Source: Frankia sp. R82 (GTDB taxonomy: Bacteria > Actinomycetota > Actinomycetes > Frankiales > Frankiaceae). From it: a DNA stretch of 35,618 nucleotides. The position numbers were made by a program, and so were the translations under genes. The stretch lies in contig NZ_JAMQQG010000293.1 of the NCBI RefSeq assembly GCF_023716925.1, forward strand, positions 1-35,618. Direction: 5' to 3'. This document shows, one piece after another, positions 1 to 11,875 of this stretch (positions are counted from its first letter, which is position 1; each line of letters opens with the position of its first letter). The notes beneath the pieces were generated by a model. It saw only the letters and a program-made list of their open reading frames with translations. It had not been told where the DNA came from and did no database searches.

Positions 1-2150
1 AAGGTGGGTTTTTCCGGACGGTTCGGAGATTCTCGAACTGTCGACCCGCTGCGCCCCCGGACCGTGGCGTCGTTCAGCGCCGACTCGGCCAGGCGCTGTG
101 CCTCCAGGGCGGCGGGCAGGTCGTCCGCGGCGCGCCGAACCTCGTCGACGGAGTCGGCCAGCATGTCGGCGATCATCGGGAGGGATACTCCCGGAGGCAC
201 GTTCCGGTCCGGATCCTCACACCTGGCGTCCGTGCCCCCGCTGCGCTCGCTGACCAGGGCATCCACGCCGGGCAGCCAGGAGATCTCGGTAGTCCACGGG
301 TGGCCGTCGGGCGACTCGTCGAGGTCGGCCGGCAGGTCGGGAGAGGGTGCGCGGGTCAGTTCCGCGTGCAGGGTGCGGATGCGCTCGTCGAGGGCACGGA
401 CGGTGCCGTCGGCCTCGGCGGCGACGGTCGCCGCCTGATCCGCCTTTTTGGTGGCGTTGGTCTCCTGCTGCCTGCTGATCGGCCGGGCGCGGACCTCGGC
501 GGGGTCGGGATGCTCCAGGGCACCGCAGACGGGGCAGGGAGTGTCGTCGACGAGGGCCGCGGCGAGCTCGGCCGTCATCGCGTCAACCCGCTCCCGGCGC
601 AGGTCGTCGGCGTGCTCGCGGGCGCTGTCGGCGGCCGTACGGGTGTCGCGGGCGATGGCGACGGCGGCGCGGTGCTGGTCGACGGCGGCGGTGAGCTCCT
701 GGGCCCAACGGGCTCGTTCGGTCAGGCCGGGCAGGACGGCGCCGGCCCGGCGGGCCGCGTCGACCCGGCCGCCCGCGTCCCCGTACCGGGTGGGCAGCTC
801 GTCACACAGGCGAGCCTCCAGGCCGGCGGCCTCCTGATGGTGGGCGGCGGCCTGCGCGTCGGCCTCGACCGCATCGCGGGTGTCCTGTTCTGCGGCGGTG
901 AGCGCACGGGCGAGCCCGGTCAGCCGCCCGACCTCGATGTGGGCGTCGCGCACGGTGGCCGTGAGCCGGGCGATCAGTACGGCTCCGGTCGTGTCGTCGA
1001 CCTCCGCCCCGGCGTGCGAGGTGGGGGGCGCAAGAAGATCCGCGGGGTGCGTGGCGAGGGTCCGACGGGCCTCATCGGCGGTGGCGCGGGTCGTCGTCGC
1101 GGCGGTGGTCAGCCGGCGTAGTTCGGTCAGGGCAGGGGCGACGACCGCGGCGCGACGGGCGGCGTCAGCGGTGGCGGCGAGGGTCTCGATGCGTTCCTGG
1201 TCTGCGGTGAGCTCGAGGTGGCGGGTGGTCAGTTCGCGTCGGCGACGGACCCGCTCGGCGAGGTCACGGGTGGCGGCCAGCGCCGACTCCGCGGCGTCGA
1301 ACGCCTGCCGGGAGGCAAGCAGATCCGCCGCCGCGGACCTCGCCGATTCGGCGGCCGCGTCGGTGAGGGCAGCGGACCAGGACGGGTCCTCGGGTGGGTT
1401 CGCGGGCTCGTCGACTCCGGCGGCCTGGGCGATGCGGGCGGCGACCCGGCCGAGCGCGGTGGTGGCCTCGTCCAGATCGGCGCGGCGGGTCTTGGCCCGG
1501 TCGTGCAGCCACTGCTCGGTGAACTCGAATCGGCTGACCCGGAACAGCCGCTTGAGCAGCCTCTCCCGCTCATCGTGCTCGGCCTGCAGGAAGTCCGCGA
1601 ACCGGCCCTGGGGCAACATCACGACCTGAAAGAACTGGTCGGCGGTCATGCCGAGCAGCAGGCCGATCTCGTGGCCGACGTCCTGCGGGCGACCCGCGAT
1701 CGTCTCCCACCCGTCGGGAGCGGCGGCGCCGGTGGACGGCTGCTGATTGCGGTTGCCGGGTGCGCTGGTGCTGCGCAGCCGGCGTTCGAGGGTCGCGGTG
1801 GGATGGGTGCGGGTGGTGGCGCCGTCGCCACCGCGGCGGGGACGATCCCAGGCCGGCGAGCGGGTGATGCGGTACCGGTCATCGGCCACGGTGAACTCCA
1901 GGCTCACCCACGGTCGGGCCGACGCCGGTGCGTGGTGCGAGCGCAGGTCCGGGCCGCCGGCGAGCTTGCCGCGCAGGCCGGGGACCTCACCGAACAGGGC
2001 GAAGCCGAGCGCGTCGAGCAGGGTCGTCTTGCCTGCGCCGGTCTCCCCGCACAGCAGCACCAGACCGCCACCGCCGACCTGATCCAGGTCAAGATCGACC
2101 CGGCCGGGAAACGCGCCGAACGCCGCCAGACTCAGCCGATGCGGGCGCAT
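1..2150 (-). CDS. sbcC: SbcC, exonuclease ATPase subunit (5' part; runs off left edge)
   Basis: ABC-type ATPase of the SbcCD (Mre11-Rad50-like) complex, which processes hairpins and blocked double-strand ends. The reading frame starts at ATG 2150 and stays open to the window edge, giving about 716 residues of a protein that is normally about 1000. Visible parts: an N-terminal lobe with Walker A GETGAGKT at residues 35-42; a Q-loop segment reading VVMLPQGRFADFL; long Ala/Arg/Glu-rich coiled-coil sequence; and a zinc-hook CPVC at residues 539-542, followed by the start of the returning coil. The C-terminal lobe (signature motif and Walker B) lies outside the window. The ATG overlaps the sbcD stop in a TGATG arrangement, so translation is probably coupled. 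Identity is very likely; whether the missing end is intact cannot be seen. Confidence 0.95.
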   Translation of the reverse strand, partial: MRPHRLSLAAFGAFPGRVDLDLDQVGGGGLVLLCGETGAGKTTLLDALGFALFGEVPGLRGKLAGGPDLRSHHAPASARPWVSLEFTVADDRYRITRSPAWDRPRRGGDGATTRTHPTATLERRLRSTSAPGNRNQQPSTGAAAPDGWETIAGRPQDVGHEIGLLLGMTADQFFQVVMLPQGRFADFLQAEHDERERLLKRLFRVSRFEFTEQWLHDRAKTRRADLDEATTALGRVAARIAQAAGVDEPANPPEDPSWSAALTDAAAESARSAAADLLASRQAFDAAESALAATRDLAERVRRRRELTTRHLELTADQERIETLAATADAARRAAVVAPALTELRRLTTAATTTRATADEARRTLATHPADLLAPPTSHAGAEVDDTTGAVLIARLTATVRDAHIEVGRLTGLARALTAAEQDTRDAVEADAQAAAHHQEAAGLEARLCDELPTRYGDAGGRVDAARRAGAVLPGLTERARWAQELTAAVDQHRAAVAIARDTRTAADSAREHADDLRRERVDAMTAELAAALVDDTPCPVCGALEHPDPAEVRARPISRQQETNATKKADQAATVAAEADGTVRALDERIRTLHAELTRAPSPDLPADLDESPDGHPWTTEISWLPGVDALVSERSGGTDARCEDPDRNVPPGVSLPMIADMLADSVDEVRRAADDLPAALEAQRLAESALNDATVRGRSGSTVRESPNRPEKPT

Positions 2151-3361
2151 CAGGCGGCGTCCTCGGCGGCGCGGGCCGCCTCCAGCGCCGCGGTGAGCAG
2201 CTCCTGTTCGCCCGATGAGGGATCGGTACGCACATGCGTGACGAAGGCCAAGGCGATCTCCAGGTCGGTGCGACCGCGGGTGCGGGCGGCGAAACTGCGC
2301 TCGTCGGACTCGCTGGTGGGTGGCTCATGGGTCAGGCGCACCGCGAACGGGAAGCGCCGTTGCAACGTGGCCATCGCGTCCAGCGGACGGACCAGGTCGG
2401 TGAGCACCGCCGCGACGACATCGCCCTCGTGCGGGGTGTGGACGGGGGAGGCAAGCAGCTCGGCGAGGGTGCCGCGCAGCACGGTGAGCCGGCGCCCGAC
2501 CGGCACGGGCACGGCGCGCACCGCACCGAGCCCGGCCGGGCCGAGCTCGACCAGCAGGGACGCCTTGTGATCGGACGCCTCGGAGAACGAGAACGCCAGG
2601 GGCGAGCCGCTGTACCGGATGGCCGCAGTGATCGCCTGCGGACGGTGCAGATGGCCGAGCGCCGTATAGGTGATGCCGTCGAACAGGGCGGCGGGCACGT
2701 TGCCGAGCCCGCCGACGGAAATGTCACGCTCGCTGTCGCTGGTCGTCCCGCCGGTCACCCACGCGTGCCCGAGCACCACACTGCGAGCACGGGGATGCCG
2801 GTCCAGATCGGCCCGGATGGCGCCGAGCGCCCGACGCATCAGCGCCGCCGGCCCGACCCCGCGCCCGCCCATGCCTCGGGCACCGTCGCCCGGCGCGCCA
2901 GACCCGGCGGGAGCAGGCTGGTCGATGTCGGGAGGACCAGGCAGATGACCGGCGGCGCTGGTGGGTTCCAGATACGGAACGGGATAGATGTGCACCGGGC
3001 CGTGCGCGTCCTCGACGACGAGGGGATGGGCGACCGCCGCCGGGTCGGTGCGGATACTGATCCGCGGATCGAGCAGGCCGGACTTGTCGCCGAGGCGCCG
3101 GGCGGCATCATGATTGCCGCTGATCACCACAACCCGGGCACCGGAGTCACGCAGGCGCGACAGCGCGTCGTCGAACAGCTCCAGGGCCCGCACTGGCGGG
3201 ATCGCCCGGTCATGCACGTCACCGGCGACGAGAACGAGCTCGACCCGCTCGGCGCGGACGACGTCCACGAGATGGTCGACGAACGCGGCCTGGGCGGCAA
3301 GCAGGTCGTGTCCGTGCAACGCGCGGCCGAGGTGCCAGTCGGAGGTGTGCAGGGCCAGCAT
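2150..3361 (-). CDS. sbcD: SbcD, exonuclease nuclease subunit
   Basis: Mre11-like Mn-dependent nuclease subunit of SbcCD, about 403 residues. The calcineurin-type phosphoesterase motifs appear in order: TSDWHLG with D8 and H10, AGDVHD with D48, SGNHD with N83-H84-D85, LGHAWVTGG, and ALGHLHRPQ. The ATG at 3361 gives the typical family beginning (ML..HTSDWHLG). The frame is open further upstream, but that part is Arg/Pro-rich and unlike the family; a GTG nine bases upstream is a possible alternative start. The gene is translated ahead of sbcC with a 1-base overlap, as expected for an sbcDC operon. A short insertion rich in Gly, Pro and Ala follows the YPVPYLEPTSAAG region and is probably a surface loop. 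Confidence 0.95.
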   Translation of the reverse strand: MLALHTSDWHLGRALHGHDLLAAQAAFVDHLVDVVRAERVELVLVAGDVHDRAIPPVRALELFDDALSRLRDSGARVVVISGNHDAARRLGDKSGLLDPRISIRTDPAAVAHPLVVEDAHGPVHIYPVPYLEPTSAAGHLPGPPDIDQPAPAGSGAPGDGARGMGGRGVGPAALMRRALGAIRADLDRHPRARSVVLGHAWVTGGTTSDSERDISVGGLGNVPAALFDGITYTALGHLHRPQAITAAIRYSGSPLAFSFSEASDHKASLLVELGPAGLGAVRAVPVPVGRRLTVLRGTLAELLASPVHTPHEGDVVAAVLTDLVRPLDAMATLQRRFPFAVRLTHEPPTSESDERSFAARTRGRTDLEIALAFVTHVRTDPSSGEQELLTAALEAARAAEDAA

Positions 3362-3692
3362 GCGGATCACGGTAGGCAGCCAGCCGGGCCGGCCGGGCAC
3401 GGGGGGTCGTCCCGCCAGGATGCGTGACCGTCGCACGTCGGGCACTGTGGCCAACGGGTCGTGGTTCAGGGCGGACAGTGTCCAGGACCGGGCACCGCAC
3501 GTACGACGGCGGACTCCGCGTGACCGCCTCCTGGCCATCCGCCGTGTCATGGACCCGGTTGTCCACAGGTCCCGAGCTGGCGGGTGGCTGTCCACAGGCT
3601 GACGTGAGGCCGGGCGGGGGGCAGGGGTGGGCCGGTAGCCTCGTCGAGGTGGGGTGCGCGGCGGCACCCGCAGCACTGGAGGGTCTCAACAG
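3362..3692. other. Intergenic region between divergent sbcD and proA
   Basis: This 331-base stretch has no convincing gene. It should hold the promoters of sbcDC (leftward) and proA (rightward), but I could not pick a clear -35/-10 pair for either. It contains a pair of DnaA-box-like 9-mers (listed separately) and the proA ribosome binding site GGAGGG at 3678-3683. Confidence 0.6.
3559..3596 (+). promoter_or_regulatory. Pair of DnaA-box-like sites
   Basis: TTGTCCACA at 3559-3567 matches the form of DnaA box described for high-GC actinomycetes. CTGTCCACA at 3588-3596 differs by one base. They are in the same orientation, 29 bp apart, and share the 10-mer TGTCCACAGG. Matching by eye supports the sequence call only; DnaA binding is inference. 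Confidence 0.35.
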
Positions 3693-4952
3693 ATGAACAC
3701 CTCTGCGGAGGATGTCCGCGACACGGCCGTGCGGGCCCGGGTCGCGGCGGCGGCGCTGGCCACGGCCAGTCGGGCCGCCAAGGACCGTGCCCTGCTTGCC
3801 ATGGCCGAGGCGCTCGGCGCCCGCTCGGGCGAGCTGATCGAGGCGAACGCCCTGGATGTCGAGGCCGCGCGGGCTGCGGGCACGGCCGAGGCGATGGTCG
3901 ACCGACTCACCCTCACCCCGGCGCGGCTCGCGGCCATGGCCGGCGGGTTGCGGCAGGTCGCCGGGCTCGACGACCCGGTCGGCGAGGTCGTGCGTGGCCG
4001 AGTGCTGCCGAACGGTCTGGAGCTGCGCCAGGTCCGCGTTCCGCTCGGTGTCGTCGGGATCATCTACGAAGCCCGGCCGAACGTCACCGTCGACGCCGCC
4101 GGCCTGTGCCTCAAAAGCGGCAACGCGGCGCTGCTGCGCGGCAGCGCCTCGGCCGTGCGGTCGAACACCGCGCTGGTCGGTGTCCTGCGGGACGCGGCGC
4201 TGGCCACAGGTCTGCCAGCCGATGCCGTCCAGCTCGTCCCCGGGGTCGACCACGAGTCGGTGAAGCACCTGATGCGGCTGCGCGGGCTGGTCGACGTGCT
4301 CATCCCGCGCGGCGGTGCCGGTCTCATCCGGGCGGTCGTGGAGGAGTCGACCGTGCCGGTCATCGAGACCGGCGTCGGCAACTGCCACGTGTACGTCGAT
4401 GTCGACGCCGACCTCGACCAGGCTCTGGCGATCACCCTGAACTCGAAGACCCACCGGGTGTCGGTCTGCAACTCCACCGAGACGCTGCTGGTGCACCGCG
4501 CGGTCGCGGACGTCTTCCTGCCGCGGGTGCTCGCCGCGCTCGCCGATGCCGGGGTCACCGTGCACGGCGACGAGACGGTGCGCGCCCACGACGGCCGGGT
4601 CGTGCCCGCCACCGACGACGACTGGGCGGCCGAGTACCTCTCGCTCGATCTCGCCATGCGTGTCGTCGACTCCCTCGACGACGCGGTCGCGCACATCCGT
4701 CGGTGGGGCAGCGGGCACACCGAGGCGATCGTCACCCGCTCGCTGGGGGCGTCCCGCCGGTTCGTCGCGACCTGCGACAGCGCCGCGGTGATGGTCAACG
4801 CCTCCACCCGGTTCACCGACGGCGAGCGGTTCGGGATGGGCGCCGAAATCGGTATCTCCACCCAGAAACTGCACGCCCGCGGCCCAATGGGGCTCCCCGA
4901 GCTGACGTCGACCACCTGGGTCGGCATCGGCGATGGCCACCTCGTCTCCTGA
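3693..4952 (+). CDS. proA: Glutamate-5-semialdehyde dehydrogenase (gamma-glutamyl phosphate reductase)
   Basis: NADPH-dependent reduction of gamma-glutamyl phosphate to glutamate-5-semialdehyde, the second step of proline synthesis in the cytosol. The protein is 419 residues, the normal family length. Recognisable segments are [12 protein letters not shown] (about 125-136), the [11 protein letters not shown] cofactor region (about 140-150) and the catalytic cysteine C259 in [11 protein letters not shown]. The ATG at 3693 is chosen because GGAGGG lies 9 bases upstream and the protein begins at the usual place; the frame extends 13 codons further upstream without family-like sequence. proB is not next to it in the visible part. 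The following gene, aceB, starts 189 bases downstream. Confidence 0.97.
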   Translation: MNTSAEDVRDTAVRARVAAAALATASRAAKDRALLAMAEALGARSGELIEANALDVEAARAAGTAEAMVDRLTLTPARLAAMAGGLRQVAGLDDPVGEVVRGRVLPNGLELRQVRVPLGVVGIIYEARPNVTVDAAGLCLKSGNAALLRGSASAVRSNTALVGVLRDAALATGLPADAVQLVPGVDHESVKHLMRLRGLVDVLIPRGGAGLIRAVVEESTVPVIETGVGNCHVYVDVDADLDQALAITLNSKTHRVSVCNSTETLLVHRAVADVFLPRVLAALADAGVTVHGDETVRAHDGRVVPATDDDWAAEYLSLDLAMRVVDSLDDAVAHIRRWGSGHTEAIVTRSLGASRRFVATCDSAAVMVNASTRFTDGERFGMGAEIGISTQKLHARGPMGLPELTSTTWVGIGDGHLVS

Positions 4953-5030
4953 CGAGGCCGCCCTGGGCGCGAAGCGTGAGCCCGCTCACGGTACGTGCCG
5001 GCGAGGTGCGGCAGGGTGCGGGGGACGGCC

Positions 5031-5055
5031 ACACCCCCGACACTGGCAGGGGTGT
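5031..5055. repeat. Inverted repeat between proA and aceB
   Basis: ACACCCC (5031-5037) and GGGGTGT (5049-5055) form a 7-bp perfect stem with an 11-base loop. There is no T-run after it. It could be a weak terminator for proA or an operator for aceB; the sequence does not decide between them. Confidence 0.35.
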
Positions 5056-5141
5056 CCGGTGGCGATCGTGAGCCGCGGTAGCCGGTCGTGGCGGTGCACC
5101 GCTGCGGGCGGCGGCGTACCGCGGAGAGGGTGAGGGACGGC

Positions 5142-6767
5142 ATGAGCGGTCTGACCGGTGTGACCACGCAGGGCGTGTCGGTGGTGCGAGACGTGCCGGG
5201 GCTGACCCCGGCGCAGGTCGACGCGGTGCTCTCCGACGACGCCGTCGCGTTCGTCGCGGGCCTGCAGCGCACGTTCGGGCCCCGCCGCGACGAGCTGCTC
5301 GCCGCCCGGGCGACCCGGCGTGCCGCGATCGCCGCGGGTGCGAGCCTGGACTTCCTGCCTCATACGGCGCACATCCGCGACGGAGACTGGCAGGTCGCGC
5401 CGCCGGCGCCGGGTCTGGTCGACCGTCGCGCCGAGATCACCGGTCCTACCGACGCGAAGATGCTGATCAACGCGCTCAACAGCGGCGCGAAGGTGTTCAT
5501 GGCCGACTTCGAGGACGCCAACGTCCCGACCTGGTCCAACATGGTCGTCGGCCAGCACAACCTGAGCGAGGCCATTGCCGGCACGCTCGGCTTCGTCAAC
5601 CCCGACGGCCGGCGCTACACGCTGAACGAGACCACCGCCACCCTCGTCCCCCGTCCGCGCGGCTGGCACCTGCCCGAACGGCACGTCCTCGTCGACGGCC
5701 AGCCGATCGCCGGTGCGCTCTTCGACGCCGGCCTCTACCTGTTCCGCAACGCGCTGGCACTGCGGGCCGTCGGGCGCGGGCCGTACTTCTACCTGCCCAA
5801 GATGGAAAGCCACCTCGAGGCCCGGCTGTGGAACGACGTGTTCACCGCCGCACAGGCCGAACTCGGTCTGCCGCCCGGCACCGTGCGCGCCACCGTGCTC
5901 ATCGAGACACTGCCGGCCGCCTTCGAGATGGCCGAGATCCTCTACGAGCTGCGCGAGCACTCCGCCGGGCTGAACGCCGGTCGGTGGGACTACATGTTCT
6001 CCACCATCAAGACGTTCGCCTCCCGCCCGGCCGAGTTCCTGCTGCCCGACCGCAACAGTGTGACGATGACCGTGCCGTTCCTGCGCGCCTACAGCGAGCT
6101 GCTGGTCTCCACCTGCCACCGGCACGGTGCACATGCCATCGGCGGCATGGCCGCGTTCATTCCGTCCCGTCGGGACCCGGAGGTCAACGCGGCAGCGCTG
6201 GCGAAGGTCCGCGCCGACAAGGAACGCGAGTCCGGTGACGGGTTCGACGGCAGCTGGGTGGCCCATCCCGACCTCGTCCCGGTGTGCACCGAGGTGTTCG
6301 ACGGCGTCCTCGGCGCGGCCCCCAACCAGCTCGGCCGTCAGCGGGACGACGTCCACGTCACCGCCGCCGACCTGCTCGCGGTGCGGGACACCCCCGGCGC
6401 GATCACCGCTGCCGGCCTGCGCGGCAACATCAGCGTCGGGGTGCGCTATCTGGAGAGCTGGCTGCGCGGGACGGGCGCGGTCGGTATCGACAACCTGATG
6501 GAGGACGCGGCCACCGCGGAGATCTCCCGCAGCCAGATCTTCCAGTGGATCGCCGCGGGCGTGGCGCTGGACGACGGTCGGCCGGTCACCGCCGACCTGG
6601 TGCGCGCCACCCTCACCGAGGTGCTCGACGAGATCCGCGTCACCGTGGGCGAGGGTGCGTTCGACGGCGGACGGTGGAAGGACGCCGCCGCGGTCTTCGA
6701 GGAAACCGCGCTCGGTGAGCAGTTCGTCGAGTTCCTCACGCTGCCGGCCTACGAGCGCATCGACTGA
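5142..6767 (+). CDS. aceB: Malate synthase A
   Basis: Condenses glyoxylate with acetyl-CoA to malate in the glyoxylate cycle. The product is 541 residues, typical of the A isoform rather than the longer G isoform. Visible signatures include [13 protein letters not shown] (about 119-131), [33 protein letters not shown], and the C-terminal [18 protein letters not shown] segment that carries the conserved acidic active-site region. ATG 5142 is preceded by GAGGG at 5132-5136; the upstream extension of the frame is Arg-rich and not family-like. No isocitrate lyase gene is visible in the window, so the partner enzyme must be elsewhere. The gene sits between proA and the MoxR gene. Confidence 0.96.
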   Translation: MSGLTGVTTQGVSVVRDVPGLTPAQVDAVLSDDAVAFVAGLQRTFGPRRDELLAARATRRAAIAAGASLDFLPHTAHIRDGDWQVAPPAPGLVDRRAEITGPTDAKMLINALNSGAKVFMADFEDANVPTWSNMVVGQHNLSEAIAGTLGFVNPDGRRYTLNETTATLVPRPRGWHLPERHVLVDGQPIAGALFDAGLYLFRNALALRAVGRGPYFYLPKMESHLEARLWNDVFTAAQAELGLPPGTVRATVLIETLPAAFEMAEILYELREHSAGLNAGRWDYMFSTIKTFASRPAEFLLPDRNSVTMTVPFLRAYSELLVSTCHRHGAHAIGGMAAFIPSRRDPEVNAAALAKVRADKERESGDGFDGSWVAHPDLVPVCTEVFDGVLGAAPNQLGRQRDDVHVTAADLLAVRDTPGAITAAGLRGNISVGVRYLESWLRGTGAVGIDNLMEDAATAEISRSQIFQWIAAGVALDDGRPVTADLVRATLTEVLDEIRVTVGEGAFDGGRWKDAAAVFEETALGEQFVEFLTLPAYERID

Positions 6768-6908
6768 CGCCAGCCGCGGGGTGCCCGGCCTGTGCGTATC
6801 GATCCGGGAACGGACGGTGAAGTCCCCGTCTGGCCGGTGTGCCTGGCACTATGGAGGGTGCGAGCACCGTGGACGGTGCGGTGCTTGACTCGGGGACGGA
6901 AGGTGGCC

Positions 6909-7796
6909 ATGTCGCTTCAGGAGCACGCTTTCGCCGATGTCGCGGACGTGCGGGAACGCCTGCGCGCAACCGGGTATCTCGCCGACGAGGCGATCGCCAC
7001 CACCGTCTTTCTCGCCGATCGGCTGCGTAAGCCGCTGCTGGTCGAGGGCCCGGCGGGAGTCGGCAAGACCGAACTCGCCAAGGCCCTGGCCGCGAGCGTC
7101 GGCGCCGAGCTGATCCGCCTGCAGTGCTATGAGGGCCTCGACGAGGCCCGCGCCCTGTACGAGTGGAACTACAAGAAGCAGCTGCTGCGCATCCAGGCGG
7201 GTTCCGGCACCGCCGCGACCGAGGGCTGGCAGCAGGCCCACGACGACATCTTCAGCGAGGAGTTCCTGCTCTCGCGACCGCTGCTCACGGCGATCCGCCG
7301 CGAGCAGCCCACGGTGCTGCTCGTCGACGAGACCGACAAGGCTGACGTCGAGGTCGAAGGCCTGCTGCTCGAGGTGCTCTCCGACTTCCAGGTGACGATC
7401 CCCGAGCTCGGCACGATCACCGCGACCCGTCGGCCGTTCGTCATCCTCACCTCGAACGCCACCCGGGAACTGTCCGAGGCGCTCAAGCGGCGCTGCCTGT
7501 ACCTCAACCTCGAGTACCCCTCGGCCGAGCGGGAGAAGGAGATCGTGCTCTCCCGCGTGCCCGACCTGCCGGAGAAGCTGGCCGAGTCGCTGGTGCGGGT
7601 CGTGCGGGCCCTGCGGGCGATGGAGCTGAAGAAGGCACCGTCGATCGCGGAGACGATCGACTGGGCGCACACCGTGCTCGCACTCGGCTTCGACACCTTC
7701 GATGAGGAGGCTGTCGCCTCGACCCTCGGGGTCGTGCTCAAGCACGCCAGCGACCAGGCCCGCGCCATCGGCCACCTCAAGCTCACCGCGAACTGA
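6909..7796 (+). CDS. MoxR-family AAA+ ATPase
   Basis: A 295-residue single-domain AAA+ ATPase of the MoxR type, chaperone-like proteins that usually work with a VWA-domain partner to mature or insert cofactors into another protein. Walker A is GPAGVGKT at residues 47-54; Walker B is TVLLVDETDKAD with D140-E141; the MoxR-type insertion VTIPELGTI and a sensor-1 Asn in LTSNATRELSEALKRR follow. ATG 6909 is chosen because a GGAAGG-type ribosome site lies just upstream and the protein begins at the usual N-terminus; earlier in-frame sequence looks non-coding. The VWA partner starts 64 bases downstream, probably in one transcript. The substrate of the pair is unknown. Confidence 0.92.
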   Translation: MSLQEHAFADVADVRERLRATGYLADEAIATTVFLADRLRKPLLVEGPAGVGKTELAKALAASVGAELIRLQCYEGLDEARALYEWNYKKQLLRIQAGSGTAATEGWQQAHDDIFSEEFLLSRPLLTAIRREQPTVLLVDETDKADVEVEGLLLEVLSDFQVTIPELGTITATRRPFVILTSNATRELSEALKRRCLYLNLEYPSAEREKEIVLSRVPDLPEKLAESLVRVVRALRAMELKKAPSIAETIDWAHTVLALGFDTFDEEAVASTLGVVLKHASDQARAIGHLKLTAN

Positions 7797-7860
7797 CCGG
7801 CCGACCGCTCGAGAGCCCGGCCGCACGACGCGTCGGCCGACGAACCAGGGGAGCGCCGGC

Positions 7861-9297
7861 ATGAACCTGCTGGACCGCACCGTCGACTTCATCGCCGCGC
7901 TGCGCCGTGCCGGGGTGCCGGTCAGCAGCGCCGAGACGGTCGACGCGGCCACCGCCATCGGCGCGATGGGCTGGGCCGACCGCGATGCTGTGCGGGCGGC
8001 TTTCGCGGCCACCCTGGTCAAGCGTCCGCTGTACCGATCCGCCTTCGACACCCTGTTCGACCTGTACTTCCCACCCCGCATCGGTGACGGCGTCAGCCTC
8101 GACCCGTCCGGCCCGGATGCCACCGCCGGTGACGGCGTCGGCGGGCCGCCCGAGGACGCCCCGCCGCCCGAGGAACTCAGCCCCGAGGACCTCGAATCGC
8201 TGCGCCGCGCCCTGCGTGACCAGCTGCTGGACGCCCTGCGCGACGGCGATGACGAGGCGCTGCGCAGCCTTGCCCGCGACGCGGTGACGTCCTTCGGCGG
8301 CGGCACCGCCGGCAGCTCCGGACGCTCCTGGTACCTGTACCGGGCGCTGCGCGCGATGTCCGCCGAGACACTCGTCGCCGACCTGCTCGGCGCGCTGCTG
8401 GACGGCACCGAACGCGGCGGTCTGGCCGAACGGGTCGCCCGTCAGACGATCAGCGACCGGATCCGTACGTTCGAGGAGATGGTCGCCGCCGAAGTACGCC
8501 GCCGGATGGCGGAGGAGCGTGGCATCGAGGCGGTCGAACGCAGCGCCGTCGGGCCCCTCGACGACCAGGTCGAGTTTCTCCGCGCCTCGCAGCGTGACCT
8601 CGTCGAACTGCGCCGGCAGGTGTATCCGCTGGCACGGCGCCTGGCCACCCAGCTCACCGCCCGGCGCAGCCTCGGGCGCACCGGGCGGCTCGACTTCCGC
8701 CGCACCGTGCGGGCGTCGCTGGCCACCGGTGGGGTGCCCGTCGAGACCAAGTACCGGCCACGCAAGCCGCACAAGCCCGAACTGGTCGTGCTGTGTGACG
8801 TCAGCGGGTCGGTGGCCTCCTTCGCGCACTTCACGCTGATGCTCACCCACGCCCTGCGCGAGCAGTTCTCCAAGGTCCGCGCGTTCGCGTTCATCGACAC
8901 CACCGACGAGGTCACCCGCTTCCTGCGCGGCCTGGATCTCGGCGACATGATGGCGCGTATCTCCGCCGAGGCGGATCTCGTCTGGTACGACGGCCACAGC
9001 GACTACGGCCATGCCATCGACGCGTTCGCCGAGCGGTACGGGGAGGCCGTGGGGCCGCGCACGTCGCTGCTCATCCTCGGCGACGCCCGCAACAACTACC
9101 GGCCGACGTCCGCCCAGGTCTTTCGCCGGCTGTGCGATCAGGCCCGGCACTCCTACTGGCTCAACCCCGAACCCCGCAGCTACTGGGGCTCGGGTGACTC
9201 GGCGACCGACGTCTACGCCGATCTGGTCGACGAGATGGTCGAGTGCCGCAACATCGCGCAGCTCGAGCAGTTCATCGAGCGCATCCTGCCCTCCTGA
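7861..9297 (+). CDS. VWA-domain (CoxE-like) partner of the MoxR ATPase
   Basis: A 478-residue cytosolic protein with a C-terminal von Willebrand A domain of the CoxE class. The MIDAS motif reads DVSGS at residues 313-317, and later metal-site segments follow (FIDTTDEV, ILGDARNN). The N-terminal half is helical and charged with an acidic Pro-rich stretch around residues 80-110 that is probably a linker. There is no signal peptide. GGGGAG at 7848-7853 is 7 bases before ATG 7861. It is paired with the MoxR gene, the usual arrangement, which supports a joint ATP-driven remodelling role. It converges with pgm, whose stop is only 21 bases away. The client protein cannot be inferred from this window. 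Confidence 0.9.
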   Translation: MNLLDRTVDFIAALRRAGVPVSSAETVDAATAIGAMGWADRDAVRAAFAATLVKRPLYRSAFDTLFDLYFPPRIGDGVSLDPSGPDATAGDGVGGPPEDAPPPEELSPEDLESLRRALRDQLLDALRDGDDEALRSLARDAVTSFGGGTAGSSGRSWYLYRALRAMSAETLVADLLGALLDGTERGGLAERVARQTISDRIRTFEEMVAAEVRRRMAEERGIEAVERSAVGPLDDQVEFLRASQRDLVELRRQVYPLARRLATQLTARRSLGRTGRLDFRRTVRASLATGGVPVETKYRPRKPHKPELVVLCDVSGSVASFAHFTLMLTHALREQFSKVRAFAFIDTTDEVTRFLRGLDLGDMMARISAEADLVWYDGHSDYGHAIDAFAERYGEAVGPRTSLLILGDARNNYRPTSAQVFRRLCDQARHSYWLNPEPRSYWGSGDSATDVYADLVDEMVECRNIAQLEQFIERILPS

Positions 9298-9318
9298 CGC
9301 CGCCCTCCCGACGCCGGG

Positions 9319-10980
<1,662 letters not shown>

Positions 10981-11260
10981 GAGCGGCGGCTCCTCGCGAG
11001 CGGGCGGGCTGGCCGGCGGCGGACTCCGCAAGCCTAGCCGGATCGCTGCCCGGGCGGCGCGGGCCCGTCGGGGGCCTGTGGATGACCGTCCGGTGAACCG
11101 AGCCCCCTGTGGGCAACAGGTCCACTGATCGACCAGGAGCCGGACGGGTGCAGGCGGATCGTGAGCGCTCGGTCGGTCGCGCGCGTCAGGTGATGTGGGA
11201 CATCTCCTGACGCGGTGGGCGTCGCGCGCATGTGCCAGCCCCGGGGGTTACGGTCCCACC

Positions 11261-11875
11261 GTGCGACTGGGCGTGATGGGCGGGACCTTCGATCCCATCC
11301 ACAACGGGCACCTCGTCGCCGCCAGCGAGGCCGCCGCGCTGTTCGACCTGGACGAGGTCGCGTTCGTCCCCGTCGGTCGGCCCTGGCAGAAGGCCCACCG
11401 GGCGGTGTCCGCCGCCGAGGACCGCTATCTGATGACGTTTCTCGCCACCGCGGAGAACCCACAGTTCACCGTCAGCCGGATCGAGATCGACCGGGACGGC
11501 GCCACCTACACCATCGACACCCTGCGTGATCTACGCCGGCTCCGGCCGGACGACGAGCTGTTCTTCATCACCGGCGCGGACGCCCTGGCCCAGATCCTCA
11601 CCTGGCGCGATCACGACGAGCTGTTCGAACTCGCCCAGTTCGTCGGGGTCAGCCGGCCCGGCTACCAGCTCTCCCTGGACGGCGCGCTGCCGCCCGAGCG
11701 GGTGAGCCTGCTGGCGGTGCCGGCTCTGGCGATCTCATCGTCCGACATCCGGGCGAGGGTCGGGCGAGACGCCCCCATCTGGTACCTGACGCCGGACGGG
11801 GTGGTGCGCTACATCGCCAAACGTGGCCTCTACCGCGAGGACACGACCCCGCCCGGGGCGTCGGGATCCGGTTGA
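11261..11875 (+). CDS. nadD: Nicotinate-nucleotide adenylyltransferase
   Basis: Adenylates nicotinate mononucleotide to deamido-NAD in the last shared steps of NAD synthesis. The 204-residue protein shows the nucleotidyltransferase signature [11 protein letters not shown] (residues 7-17) and the C-terminal ISSSDIR motif that replaces the usual ISSTxIR. I chose GTG 11261 because it puts the signature at the right distance from the N-terminus; the earlier ATG at 11195 adds 22 residues unlike the family. The ribosome site is weak (a G-run about 14 bases upstream). About 280 bases separate it from the divergent pgm start, and rsfS begins 119 bases downstream. Confidence 0.95.
   Translation: MRLGVMGGTFDPIHNGHLVAASEAAALFDLDEVAFVPVGRPWQKAHRAVSAAEDRYLMTFLATAENPQFTVSRIEIDRDGATYTIDTLRDLRRLRPDDELFFITGADALAQILTWRDHDELFELAQFVGVSRPGYQLSLDGALPPERVSLLAVPALAISSSDIRARVGRDAPIWYLTPDGVVRYIAKRGLYREDTTPPGASGSG

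Noticed and set aside
4-2570. Plus-strand open frames opposite sbcC
   Set aside because: They are shadows; the minus strand carries Walker A, the Q-loop and the zinc hook in one frame.
3559-3596. Replication origin at the DnaA-box-like pair
   Set aside because: Only two boxes, no AT-rich unwinding region, and no dnaA/dnaN nearby.
6849-9150. Long minus-strand open frames opposite the MoxR and VWA genes
   Set aside because: Low-complexity Arg/Ser/Gly sequence with no motif; the plus strand has AAA+ and MIDAS motifs with proper ribosome sites.
11106-11120. CCTGT-N5-ACAGG dyad upstream of nadD as an operator
   Set aside because: Arms are only 5 bp and there is a single copy in a GC-rich gap; too weak to list as a feature.
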